The notes: generated from the letters alone by a model not told the origin. A stretch of 64,000 nucleotides of DNA from Streptomyces sp. DSM 110735 (GCF_016482685.1 NZ_JACYHF010000003.1:124001-188000), one strand, 5' to 3'; counted from the first letter of the stretch, positions 41,767 through 49,855 are shown. A program made the numbers and translations.

Positions 41767-42753
41767 TCAGGCCCCGCCGCGTTCCCCCGTCGCGGCGGGG
41801 CTCTCCCGTGTTCCGGTGGCTCCGTCGCGGTCGGTGACGTCGAGGAAGATCCGGTCGGTGTCGGGGAAGATCTGCGCGACGGACCGCTTGATCCGTACGG
41901 CGACCTCCTCGACCCGCTCGCTGTCCAGCCCCGGCACGAGGTCCACCCGCGCGGCCACCATCGTGGAGTCGATGCCGGTCTTCATCGTGAACAGCGCCTC
42001 GACGCTGTCGATCTCCGGCTGCGCGCACAGCAGCGCGCGGATGCGGGCGGTCAGTTCGGGGTCGGCTGCCTCGCCGATGAGCTGGTCGCGCGCCTCGCGA
42101 CCGAGGCGGTAGGCGATGTAGACGAGCAGCGCGCCGATCACCATGGAAGCGGCGGCTTCCCAGACGACCTGCCCGGTCACCATGTGCAGCGCCATGCCGA
42201 CGGCGGCGAGGGTGACACCGAGCACCGCCGTGCCGTCCTCGGCGATCACCGTGCGCAGGGCGGGGTCGCTCAGATCGGCGGAGCCGCCGCCCTTGCGGCG
42301 GGCCTGGTACACCGCGCGGAGCAGGGAGAGTCCCTCCGCGACGAAGGCGACGCCGAGCACGATCAGTCCCGCGACGTATCCGCTGAACTTCTCCTCCGCG
42401 CCCGAGCGCAGCGCCTCGACGCCCTGGAAGAAGGAGAAGCAGCCGCCCATCACGAAGATCCCGACGGCCGCGAGCAGGGACCAGAAGTACCGTTCCTTGC
42501 CGTACCCGAAGGGGTGACGCGGATCGGCCGGACGGCGGCTGCGGCGCAGCGCGGCCAGCAGGAAGACTTCGTTCAGGCTGTCGGCGACCGAGTGGGCCGC
42601 CTCCGAGAGGAGCGCGGGCGAGCCGGCGAGTACTCCGCCGACCGCCTTGGCCACCGCGATCACCAGGTTGGCGGCGAGTGCCACCAGCACGGTGAGCCGG
42701 GTGTGCCGGTCGGCCTTTGCCTGCTTGTTCCGCTTCGAGGATGTCCCGCTCAT
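41767..42753 (-). CDS. Cation diffusion facilitator transporter
   Basis: 328 residues from ATG. Six transmembrane helices and the metal-site motif HSVADSLNE (H-x3-D) in helix 2, with a second site AEDGTAVLG in helix 5, mark the CDF family. The C-terminal cytosolic domain (about 225-320) is of the usual metallochaperone-like fold, and the pattern resembles the SLC30A9-like branch. It should export Zn2+, Fe2+, Mn2+ or similar divalent ions; the metal cannot be read. Confidence 0.93.
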   Translation of the reverse strand: MSGTSSKRNKQAKADRHTRLTVLVALAANLVIAVAKAVGGVLAGSPALLSEAAHSVADSLNEVFLLAALRRSRRPADPRHPFGYGKERYFWSLLAAVGIFVMGGCFSFFQGVEALRSGAEEKFSGYVAGLIVLGVAFVAEGLSLLRAVYQARRKGGGSADLSDPALRTVIAEDGTAVLGVTLAAVGMALHMVTGQVVWEAAASMVIGALLVYIAYRLGREARDQLIGEAADPELTARIRALLCAQPEIDSVEALFTMKTGIDSTMVAARVDLVPGLDSERVEEVAVRIKRSVAQIFPDTDRIFLDVTDRDGATGTRESPAATGERGGA

Positions 42754-42899
42754 CCGTCACCGAATGCCCCGCGCCGGGCGGTTCATACGGCGCCGAACGG
42801 GCGGAGTGCCGGAAGTGGGAGAAGTCGGCGGGAGGGGCGAACGGGTGGCGCGTCCCGCTTGGCCGACAAGAGCGCCGTGCCGCGAGGAAGGAGTACGGC

Positions 42900-43199
42900 A
42901 TGGCGAAGAACAGGACCAGGCTTCCCCTCCACTACCAGCCCGTCGGCTTCCTGCTGAGCTGGGCGGGCGGCGCGCTGGCGGGGCTGGCGTTCCGCAAGGT
43001 GTGGACGGTCGTCCGGCACGAGGAGCACGCGCCCGACCCGCTCGACCCGGAGCGCGGCTGGGGCGAGATCCTGCTCGCGGCGGCGGTGCAGGGCGCGATC
43101 TTCGCGGTGGCGCGCAGCGTGGTGGACCGTACCCGGGCGAAGGCGGTCGCCCGCTCGACGGGAAGCTGGCCGCAGCCGCGCCCGGCGAAACAGCACTGA
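42900..43199 (+). CDS. DUF4235 small membrane protein
   Basis: 99 residues from ATG with GAGGAAGGAG just upstream. Two hydrophobic helices (PVGFLLSWAGGALAGLAFRKVW and EILLAAAVQGAIFAVARSVV) separated by a charged loop with the conserved DPLDPERGWGEILLAA segment typical of DUF4235. The function of this actinomycete family is unknown. Confidence 0.85.
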   Translation: MAKNRTRLPLHYQPVGFLLSWAGGALAGLAFRKVWTVVRHEEHAPDPLDPERGWGEILLAAAVQGAIFAVARSVVDRTRAKAVARSTGSWPQPRPAKQH

Positions 43200-43245
43200 G
43201 CGACACGATCAAGCCACGCAATCGCTTACGTATGCACAGCTCGAT

Positions 43246-43296
43246 CATGTTCGAACGACATGCGTCAAAGCTGAAGACATATGTCAATCGAACATG
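43246..43296. promoter_or_regulatory. Inverted repeat in the STAS gene promoter region
   Basis: CATGTTCGA (43246-43254) and TCGAACATG (43288-43296) are perfect 9-bp inverted arms 33 bp apart, in an AT-richer stretch 76-126 bp upstream of the STAS start. A GTTCGAAC palindrome overlaps the first arm. Confidence 0.45.
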
Positions 43297-43371
43297 CTCA
43301 AATTCCTACTGTCGAAGGCGAGTAGGCGGGCGCGGAGTGCGTCACGGGCGCGGGTGGGAGGTGATGTCGTC

Positions 43372-43752
43372 GTGCGACAGGACCCCACCCCGCCCACGCG
43401 GCATCTGCGTGTGCACGAGGACCGGGGTCACACGGTTCTGGAGTTACGCGGCGAGATCGACATCGCCACGGCTGCCGAGATCGCCCCGCTGCTCGACCGT
43501 CTCACCGGCCGCCCCGGCGTCCGGCTCGTCCTCGACCTGCGCCCCGTGGAGTTCTTCGACTGCTCCGGGCTCCGCCTGGTCCACCGTGCCCGCGGCCGCC
43601 TGCTGGAACGCGGCGGCCGTCTCCACGTAATCTGCACCCACCCCCTGACCCTCCGCGTCTTCCGCGTCACCGGTCTGACCCGCCTCCTGCCCCCGCACCC
43701 CACCCTGGAGTCGGTGATCAACGAGTCGAACGGCGACCCGGAGCCCCGCTGA
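43372..43752 (+). CDS. STAS anti-sigma factor antagonist with a TTA codon
   Basis: 126 residues from GTG at 43372. The Shine-Dalgarno GGAGGTGAT ends 7 bp upstream and is fully complementary to the 16S tail, which favours this start over the upstream ATG at 43294. The STAS domain (about 15-115) has the phosphorylation motif DCSGL with Ser65. Unphosphorylated, such proteins bind an RsbW-type kinase and free a sigma factor. Codon 25 is TTA (43444-43446), the rare Leu codon that in Streptomyces needs the bldA tRNA. It is the only in-frame TTA I found in the window. No kinase gene is adjacent. Confidence 0.9.
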   Translation: MRQDPTPPTRHLRVHEDRGHTVLELRGEIDIATAAEIAPLLDRLTGRPGVRLVLDLRPVEFFDCSGLRLVHRARGRLLERGGRLHVICTHPLTLRVFRVTGLTRLLPPHPTLESVINESNGDPEPR

Positions 43753-43760
43753 GCGGGGAG

Positions 43761-44231
43761 TCACCGCGAGGGCGCGGTCGCCCGCCCGCGGACCTGGGCG
43801 GCCCAGTCCTCCGCCAGGGACCTCGGGATCTTCGTGGTCAGAACCCCGTCGCCGGTGAGCGCGAGCCCCCGGTGGTACGACCCGCCGCCGCAGCCGTCGC
43901 TCCGCAGGGTGAGCGGCACCGTGGCGGAGGCGTCGATGACGGGCCGGGCGGCGCCCGCCGCAGTGACCCGCAGCCGGACGGGACCGGCGTCCGGGTCCAC
44001 GTCCTCCGGCAGCCGGAGGTTCACCCGGGTGATCTCCTCCTCCCGCAGCCGCGACCGCACGCACTCGCCCCGCGCGCACAGCTCCGCCACGGCCCCGGTG
44101 AGATCCCCGTGCCCCGCCTGGCGGAACATGACGCCGACGCCCGCCACCGTGCCCCAGCCCGCGCACGCCTCCCCCCGCGCACATCCCGTCGCCGCCACGA
44201 GCAGCACCAGCACACCGAGGACGCGCAGCAT
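43761..44231 (-). CDS. Hypothetical secreted lipoprotein
   Basis: 156 residues from ATG at 44231; a GTG at 44246 adds five residues. A short lipoprotein signal (VLLVAATGC, Cys at about 17) is followed by about 140 residues with six further cysteines (CAGWGT, AELCARGECV, DGCGGGSYH) and a beta-rich pattern ending GLALTGDGVLTTKIPRSLAEDW. I recognise no family. It overlaps the end of the PRPP synthetase gene region, 7 bp apart on the same strand, and is probably co-transcribed. Confidence 0.7.
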   Translation of the reverse strand: MLRVLGVLVLLVAATGCARGEACAGWGTVAGVGVMFRQAGHGDLTGAVAELCARGECVRSRLREEEITRVNLRLPEDVDPDAGPVRLRVTAAGAARPVIDASATVPLTLRSDGCGGGSYHRGLALTGDGVLTTKIPRSLAEDWAAQVRGRATAPSR

Positions 44232-44238
44232 GCCCCGC

Positions 44239-45192
44239 TCACCCACTCTTCGGTTCCTCGAACAGCGCGCTCACCGATTCGCCGTTGTGGATGCGGCGGA
44301 CGGCTTCGGCCAGGGCCGGGGCGATGGAGAGGACGTGGAGTTTGGCGGGGTGGTCGTCGAGGGGGACCGGGACGGTGTTGGTGCAGACGATCTCCAGGAC
44401 GTCCGGCTGCTCGCTGAGCCGCTTCAGCGCACCGGCGGCGAACAGCCCGTGCGTGCAGGCGACCCGGATCGAACGCGCCCCCGACTCCCGCAGTTTTCCG
44501 AGGAGTTCGAGCACCGTGCTGCCCTTGGCGATCTCGTCGTCCAGGACGATGACGTCGCGCCCGGCGACCTCGCCGATGACGGAGCTGATGCTCACCCGGT
44601 CGTCCGCGAACCGCTGTTTGGCGCCCGCCGCCACCTGCGCCCCGATCATCCGCGCGAACGCCGCCGCCTCCTTGGCGTTGCCGAGGTCCGGGGAGACGAC
44701 GGTGGTCCGCGAGAGGTCGTACCGCGAGAAGTGGGCGGCCAGTTCGCGCAGCGCGTGCAGATGGTCCACCGGGACGGAGAAGAAGCCGTGCACCTGCGGG
44801 GCGTGCAGGGTCATCGCCAGTACCCGGCTCGCCCCCGCCGCCACCAGCAGGTCCGCGACGAGACGGCCACCGAGCGAGATGCGGGGCGCGTCCTTCTTGT
44901 CGGAGCGGGCGTAGGAGTAGTGCGGCATCACGACGGTGATCCGCGCCGCCGAGGCACCCCGCGCCGCGTCGCACATCAGCAGCAGCTCGACCAGATGCTC
45001 CTGCACCGGCTTGACCAGCGGCTGGATCAGGAACACGTCCCGTTCCCGGCAGTTGGCCTGGAGCTGCACCTCCAGACAGTCGTTGGCGAAGCGGCTCACC
45101 CGGGTCGGGCTGAGCGGCACCCCGAGATGCGCGCAGACCTCCTCGGCCAGCCGGGGGTGGGCACTGCCACTGAAGACGGCGATGTCTCGCAC
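44239..45192 (-). CDS. prs: Ribose-phosphate pyrophosphokinase
   Basis: 317 residues from GTG at 45192 with GAGGAG 7 bp upstream. ATP and ribose-5-phosphate are converted to PRPP. Family features: FSGSAHPRLAEEVCAHLG, MPHYSYARSDKKD, HAPQVHGFFSVPVDHL, and the PRPP-binding loop VIVLDDEIAKGSTVLE. The loop and the flanking DEIAKGST sequence differ from the DDMIDTAGT of the common bacterial enzyme, so this looks like a divergent, possibly class II-like, paralogue; the housekeeping prs is expected elsewhere. The context (a lipoprotein gene downstream) does not show a pathway. Confidence 0.88.
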   Translation of the reverse strand: MRDIAVFSGSAHPRLAEEVCAHLGVPLSPTRVSRFANDCLEVQLQANCRERDVFLIQPLVKPVQEHLVELLLMCDAARGASAARITVVMPHYSYARSDKKDAPRISLGGRLVADLLVAAGASRVLAMTLHAPQVHGFFSVPVDHLHALRELAAHFSRYDLSRTTVVSPDLGNAKEAAAFARMIGAQVAAGAKQRFADDRVSISSVIGEVAGRDVIVLDDEIAKGSTVLELLGKLRESGARSIRVACTHGLFAAGALKRLSEQPDVLEIVCTNTVPVPLDDHPAKLHVLSIAPALAEAVRRIHNGESVSALFEEPKSG

Positions 45193-45351
45193 GATCCGCT
45201 CCTCGCATGATCCGTACGGGCTGCGCCGCACATGCTAGCGGCGCCCCGGCCCCCTCCCGCGCCGACGCGGAGTACGCCCTCCTGGCCGTCTGGTCAACTC
45301 ACCGGTCTGTGAAGGGATTTGACGGGCATCCGTTCGGGGGAAGGAGGACCC

Positions 45352-46035
45352 GTGGACAAGACCAGTTCCGTCAGGACCAGTTCCGTCAGAGACCTGCCCC
45401 GGCGCATGCCGCTGTGGGCCAAAGTGGTGACCGCGATCGTCGTCGTACTGGTGCTGCTGGTGGCGGGGATACGGCTGGCCGTACTCCCGGGCATCAAGGA
45501 CCTGTTCGGCACCGACACGCACGACCGTTCGGGCCCGGCGCTCCTGAAGTCCATCCAGGACATGAGCCGTTACGACGCCGCCTCCGGCAACTTCCAGGTG
45601 GTGGTGGACCTGGAGAAGGACGCCAAGTTCCTCCCCGACGCGCTCCGGGGCACCCGCACGCTGTACGTCGGCGCGGGCACCGTGGACTCCTATGTGGACC
45701 TCGGGCGGCTCGGCAAGGACGACGTGAGCGTGAACAAGGACCGCACCTCGGCCACCCTCCACCTGCCGCACGCCCAGCTCGGCAAGCCCGCCCTGGACCC
45801 GGACCGCTCCTACGCCGTCTCCAAGCAGCGCGGACTGCTCGACCGGCTCGGCGACTTCTTCTCGGACAACCCCAACGGCGAGCAGGCGGTGCAGAAACTC
45901 GCTGTGAAGCACATCGGTGAGGCGGCGAAGGACAGCGAACTGACCGCGCGCGCCGAGACCAACACCACCGACATGCTCCAGGGTCTGCTGCGCTCCCTCG
46001 GCTTCGAGAAGGTACGCGTCACCTACGGCTCCTGA
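45352..46035 (+). CDS. DUF4230 single-pass membrane protein
   Basis: 227 residues from GTG with a strong AAGGAGGACC site. A basic N-terminus, one transmembrane helix (about 23-44, VVTAIVVVLVLLVAGIRLAVL) and a 180-residue external domain (ASGNFQVVVDLEKDAKFLPDALRGTRTLYVGAGTVDSYVDL...) typical of DUF4230. The family function is unknown. It lies 85 bp upstream of the VanZ-like gene and may be in its operon. Confidence 0.85.
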   Translation: MDKTSSVRTSSVRDLPRRMPLWAKVVTAIVVVLVLLVAGIRLAVLPGIKDLFGTDTHDRSGPALLKSIQDMSRYDAASGNFQVVVDLEKDAKFLPDALRGTRTLYVGAGTVDSYVDLGRLGKDDVSVNKDRTSATLHLPHAQLGKPALDPDRSYAVSKQRGLLDRLGDFFSDNPNGEQAVQKLAVKHIGEAAKDSELTARAETNTTDMLQGLLRSLGFEKVRVTYGS

Positions 46036-46120
46036 ACACAACCCCCGCACGCGAGCACCCACGCACCCGCACCCGTACAGCCCCTGAACGCAACCCCCGC
46101 ATCCCCGCCTGGAGGACCGC

Positions 46121-46819
46121 ATGGCCCGTACCGCCCCCCGCCTGCCCGCCGCGCTGCGCCTGCAGAAGCGAGGTGAGCGGCCGGAACGGAAGGCGAAGGC
46201 CGGCCGGGCGAGCGCTCCCGCGAAGTCCGGCAGGGCAAGCGCTCCCGCGAAGTCCGGCACTCCTGCCGCCGGGACCCGCCGGACGGGACTGCTCGCCAAG
46301 GTCCGCCGGACCGGCGCCCCCGAGAAGGCGGCGCCGCCCCCGGGTCCCAGGCCGCTGCCGCTCCCCCTGCGGCTACCGATCATGCTGCTGGCCTTCGTCT
46401 TCATGGTGGCGTTCGCCATCCTCCTCGCCCGGGTCACCCTGGAGCCGTCCCCCGCCTCGGTAGCGCTGACCCACAGCAATCTGCACCCCGGGCGCTCCCT
46501 GCGGGCGTACCTCGACTACGCCTCCGTACGCGACGTGATCCGGCAGCTCGGCGGGAACATCCTGCTCGGCGTGCCGTTCGGCGTGCTGGTGCCGGTGCTC
46601 GCCCCGCGTGCCCGGGGTGTCGTCCAGGTCCTCGCGCTCACGGCGCTGGTGATGCTGATGGTCGAGCTGACGCAGGGCGCGCTGATCACCGGGCGTGCCT
46701 TCGACATCGACGACGTCATCCTCAACACGACCGGATCGCTGCTGGGTTGGGCGCTGCTCGGTCGCAGGCTCGGTCGTGCGGTGCACGCGCGGCGGGTGCG
46801 CGAGCCCGCCGACGCCTGA
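46121..46819 (+). CDS. VanZ-like membrane protein
   Basis: 232 residues from ATG with GGAGG 7 bp upstream. The first 85 residues are a basic Ala/Pro/Lys/Arg cytosolic tail with a tandem duplication; four helices with the VanZ signature follow (GGNILLGVPFGVLVP, VELTQGAL, DIDDVILNTTGSLLGW). VanZ is linked to teicoplanin resistance, but many homologues such as this have no resistance genes nearby, and their role is unknown. Confidence 0.9.
   Translation: MARTAPRLPAALRLQKRGERPERKAKAGRASAPAKSGRASAPAKSGTPAAGTRRTGLLAKVRRTGAPEKAAPPPGPRPLPLPLRLPIMLLAFVFMVAFAILLARVTLEPSPASVALTHSNLHPGRSLRAYLDYASVRDVIRQLGGNILLGVPFGVLVPVLAPRARGVVQVLALTALVMLMVELTQGALITGRAFDIDDVILNTTGSLLGWALLGRRLGRAVHARRVREPADA
46206..46259 (+). 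repeat. 27-bp in-frame tandem duplication in the VanZ-like gene
   Basis: Two 27-bp units (46206-46232 and 46233-46259) differ at a single base. They encode two copies of G-R-A-S-A-P-A-K-S in the cytosolic tail. The near identity shows a recent event. Confidence 0.95.
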
Positions 46820-46861
46820 CGCCGGACTCCCCCGCACACGCTTCCCGGCTCCTCCGATTTC

Positions 46862-46873
46862 TGGTCCGTACCA
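46862..46873 (+). promoter_or_regulatory. DasR-box-like site before the glucanase gene
   Basis: TGGTCCGTACCA matches the core of the N-acetylglucosamine regulator box (consensus core TGGTCTAGACCA) at 9 of 12 positions. A -35-like TTGACG (46879-46884) follows 5 bp later, and the glucanase start is at 46930. Confidence 0.45.
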
Positions 46874-46929
46874 AAGTATTGACGTGTCATCAGTTCACTC
46901 CTTGAATCGAGGTGCAGGAGACCCCCCAC

Positions 46930-48177
46930 GTGAAACGGAGAGTCATGGCCACCCCACGCCTGCTCCGCAGATGCCTGTTCGCGGCCCTCTCGGCCGCGCT
47001 GATCGGCACGGCGGCCGTCGCCCCCGCGCACGCCAGTACGGCGGCGCCCACCGCGGCGGCCGTCACCACGTTCTCCGACACCTTCGACGGACCCGCGGGC
47101 TCCGCGGTCAACTCCTCGAAGTGGACGCAGGAGACCGGTGACAACGTCAACAACCACGAACGGCAGTACTACACCTCGGGCACCAACAACGCGGCCCTGG
47201 ACGGCCAGGGCCATCTGGTGATCACCGCCAAGAAGGAGAACCCGGCGGGCTACCAGTGCTGGTACGGCACCTGCCAGTACACCTCGGCCCGGCTGAACAC
47301 CTCGGGCAAGTTCAACGCGCAGTACGGCCATGTCGAGGCGCGGATGAAGATCCCGCGCGGGCAGGGCATGTGGCCCGCGTTCTGGATGCTCGGCACCCCG
47401 GTGAACTGGCCGGACTCCGGTGAGATCGACGTGATGGAGAACGTCGGCTTCGAGCCCTCCACGGTGCACGGCACGATCCACGGCCCCGGCTACTCCGGCT
47501 CGGGCGGCATCGGCGCGGGCTACTCGCTGCCGAACGGCCAGGCATTCGCGGACGCCTTCCACACCTTCGCGGTCGACTGGGCGCCCGACTCGATCACCTG
47601 GTCCGTGGACGGCAACGTCTACCAGCGGCGCACCCCGGCCGACCTGGGCGGCAAGACCTGGGTGTTCAACAAGCCGTTCTTCCTGATCCTGAACCTCGCG
47701 GTCGGCGGCTACTGGCCGGGCGACCCCGACGGCTCGACGCAGTTCCCGGCGCAGCTCGTGGTGGACTCGGTGTCGGTGACGACCGCCGACGGCGCCGCGG
47801 GCAAGGCCATCCGGGGTCTTGCGGGCAAGTGCGTGGACGTGGCCGCCGCGAACTCCGCGAACGGCACCCCGGTCCAGCTCTACGACTGCAACGGCACCGC
47901 CGCGCAGCAGTGGACGGTCGGCTCGGACGGCACGATCCGGGCGCTCGGCAAGTGCCTGGACGTCGTGAGCAACGGCACCGCGGACGGCTCGAAGGTCCAG
48001 CTCTGGGACTGCACGGGCGGCGCCAACCAGAAGTGGGTGGTGTCGTCGGCCAACGACATCGTCAATCCGCAGGCCAACAAGTGTCTGGACGTGACCGACA
48101 ACAACTCTGCCAACGGCACCCGGCTGCAGATCTGGACCTGCGGCGGAGGCGCCAACCAGAAGTGGACGGTCGGCTGA
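46930..48177 (+). CDS. Secreted GH16 beta-1,3-glucanase with ricin-type lectin domain
   Basis: 415 residues from GTG with CAGGAG 9 bp upstream; ATG at 46945 is the alternative. A signal peptide (about 1-40, ending APAHA) precedes a GH16 domain (about 48-290) with the catalytic motif GEIDVMEN (E165 nucleophile, D167, E170 acid/base). The C-terminal 130 residues are a beta-trefoil CBM13/ricin-B domain with three QxW repeats (QQWTV, QKWVV, QKWTV). Such enzymes degrade laminarin and fungal cell-wall beta-1,3-glucan. It should be induced when polysaccharide is available. Confidence 0.95.
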   Translation: MKRRVMATPRLLRRCLFAALSAALIGTAAVAPAHASTAAPTAAAVTTFSDTFDGPAGSAVNSSKWTQETGDNVNNHERQYYTSGTNNAALDGQGHLVITAKKENPAGYQCWYGTCQYTSARLNTSGKFNAQYGHVEARMKIPRGQGMWPAFWMLGTPVNWPDSGEIDVMENVGFEPSTVHGTIHGPGYSGSGGIGAGYSLPNGQAFADAFHTFAVDWAPDSITWSVDGNVYQRRTPADLGGKTWVFNKPFFLILNLAVGGYWPGDPDGSTQFPAQLVVDSVSVTTADGAAGKAIRGLAGKCVDVAAANSANGTPVQLYDCNGTAAQQWTVGSDGTIRALGKCLDVVSNGTADGSKVQLWDCTGGANQKWVVSSANDIVNPQANKCLDVTDNNSANGTRLQIWTCGGGANQKWTVG

Positions 48178-48189
48178 GCCGGCCGGGGC

Positions 48190-48435
48190 TCAGCGCAGCC
48201 TCCAGGTGAACTTGTCGCCGCCGACCCAGCGGATCACATCCGGATCGTCCAGGTCGTGGATGACGATCCCCCGGGCGGCGGCGACCTCCAGCACCTCGGT
48301 GATGGACGTGACCTCGCCGATCACCTCACCGTCGATCTCCATGATCCGGAAGGGCGGCTGCCCCGGCTTGCCGGGGCACACCCCGAGCACCAGGACCCGC
48401 GGCTTCGACATGTACGGAGCTGATTGTTCGGTCAT
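48190..48435 (-). CDS. Small conserved hypothetical protein
   Basis: 81 residues from ATG at 48435; ATG at 48411 gives 73. It has no signal or membrane segment and reads like a small alpha/beta protein (PRVLVLGVCPGKPGQPPFRIMEIDGEVIGEVTSITEVLEVAAARGIVIHDLDDPDVIRWVGGDKFTWRLR). I do not recognise a family. A 17-bp inverted repeat abuts its start codon, and a TAGGCT box 7 bp upstream of the ATG could drive a leaderless transcript. Confidence 0.65.
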   Translation of the reverse strand: MTEQSAPYMSKPRVLVLGVCPGKPGQPPFRIMEIDGEVIGEVTSITEVLEVAAARGIVIHDLDDPDVIRWVGGDKFTWRLR

Positions 48436-48452
48436 GTTCTAGAGCCTAGAAC
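48436..48452 (-). promoter_or_regulatory. Inverted repeat abutting a start codon
   Basis: GTTCTAGAGCCTAGAAC has perfect 7-bp arms and a 3-bp spacer and ends directly at the ATG of the small hypothetical gene. It overlaps a possible -10 box for a leaderless message, so a bound repressor would block transcription. Confidence 0.5.
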
Positions 48453-48589
48453 GCCACGGACCGGGACGACTCGTCCAGGTGAGCCGTACCGGCGGCGCCC
48501 GCCGTGCGCCGGGGGCGGGGCTGGGGAACGCTGGAGGTCCCCGTACGGGCGGGGTGCCCGCAAGCCAGAGGTCACGCCGGAGGTGACGC

Positions 48590-49630
48590 ATGGATCCCGT
48601 CGCGGCCCTGGACCGGATCGCCTTCCTGCTGGAGCGCTCGCTGGCGCCCACCTACCGGGTGAAGGCGTTCCGCACCGCCTCCCGGGTCCTCTCTGCGCTG
48701 CCCGAGGAGGAGGTCGCCGGGCGGGTGTCGGCCGGGTCGCTGGAGTCGCTCAAGGGGATCGGCCCGAAGACCGCCCAGGTGGTGCGCGAGGCGCTGGCCG
48801 GTGAGGTGCCCGGTTATCTGAGCGCGCTGGAGGAGGAGGCGGGGGCACCGCTCACCGACGGCGCGGGCGAGGGACTGCGGGAGTTGCTGCGCGGCGACTG
48901 CCACACCCACTCCGACTGGTCGGACGGCGGCAGCACGATCGAGGAGATGGGTCTGGCGGCGGCCGCGCTCGGCCACGAGTGGACCGCGCTGACCGACCAC
49001 TCCCCCCGGCTCACCGTGGCCCGCGGGCTGTCCCCCGAGCGGCTGCGCGAACAGTTGGACGTGATCGAGGGGCTGAACGCCCGCTGGGCGCCGTTCCGGC
49101 TGCTCACCGGCATCGAGTGCGACATCCTGGACGACGGCTCGCTGGACCAGGAGCCCGAGCTGCTCGACCGCCTGGACGTGGTGGTCGTCTCGGTCCACTC
49201 CAAGCTGCGGATGGACGCCCGCGCGATGACCCGGCGCATGGTGAAGGCGGTGCGGAACCCGCACGCCGACGTCCTCGGCCACTGCACAGGGCGGCTGCTC
49301 GCCGGGAAGAAGCGCCCCGAGTCCACGTTCGACGCCGCCGAGGTGTTCGCCGCCTGCGCCGAGTCGGGCACCGCCGTGGAGATCAACAGCCGCCCCGAAC
49401 GCCTCGACCCGCCCAGGCGGCTGCTGCGGGAGGCGGTGGCGGCGGGCACCCTGTTCTCCGTCGACACCGACGCCCACGCGCCCGGCCAGCTCGACTGGCA
49501 GATCCTGGGCTGCGCCCGCGCCGAGGAGTGCGAAGTGCCGCCGGAGCGGGTGGTGACCACCTGGACGGCCGACGAACTGCTCGGCTGGACCCGCGAGCGC
49601 CGGGTCCCCGAGCGGGCGGCACCGCGCTGA
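48590..49630 (+). CDS. HhH-PHP phosphoesterase (PolX-like without polymerase)
   Basis: 346 residues from ATG with GGAGGTGA 4 bp upstream. The N-terminal 90 residues are a helix-hairpin-helix region (ESLKGIGPKTAQVVREAL) like that of PolX DNA polymerases. The C-terminal PHP domain (about 100-330) has the metal-binding motifs DCHTHSDWSDG, TDHSPR, VVSVHSKLR, LGHCTGR and DTDAHA. The nucleotidyltransferase domain that lies between them in bacterial PolX is absent, so it cannot synthesise DNA. A DNA-linked phosphoesterase or nuclease activity is the likeliest guess. Confidence 0.88.
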   Translation: MDPVAALDRIAFLLERSLAPTYRVKAFRTASRVLSALPEEEVAGRVSAGSLESLKGIGPKTAQVVREALAGEVPGYLSALEEEAGAPLTDGAGEGLRELLRGDCHTHSDWSDGGSTIEEMGLAAAALGHEWTALTDHSPRLTVARGLSPERLREQLDVIEGLNARWAPFRLLTGIECDILDDGSLDQEPELLDRLDVVVVSVHSKLRMDARAMTRRMVKAVRNPHADVLGHCTGRLLAGKKRPESTFDAAEVFAACAESGTAVEINSRPERLDPPRRLLREAVAAGTLFSVDTDAHAPGQLDWQILGCARAEECEVPPERVVTTWTADELLGWTRERRVPERAAPR

Positions 49631-49743
49631 CCAGGGGATTCAGACGTGACGGGGGTCACCGTCCCGGCAGGAACGACCGGGCGGCGCGGACCGTTGTAGA
49701 GGGTGTGGGACGCGGTCGACCGACCGGCCGCAGCGCCCACCCG

Positions 49744-49787
49744 CCCCGGCCGTGCGTCCCCCCGTCACGGCCGGGGCCCTTCTTTTT
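49744..49787 (+). terminator. Rho-independent-type terminator
   Basis: An 11-bp perfect stem (49744-49754 with 49766-49776, loop 11) is followed by CCCTTCTTTTT. It lies 113 bp after the PHP gene stop. Confidence 0.82.
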
Positions 49788-49855
49788 CAGGCTTTTACGG
49801 CATCTTTTGCAGGATTTCCCGGCGCTTTGCCCCGGTTCACAGTCTTTCGCCGCGC

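Noticed and set aside
43246..43296. LexA/SOS box
   Set aside because: The half-site TCGAAC occurs but the required GAAC-N4-GTTC arrangement does not, and the neighbour is not a DNA-repair gene.
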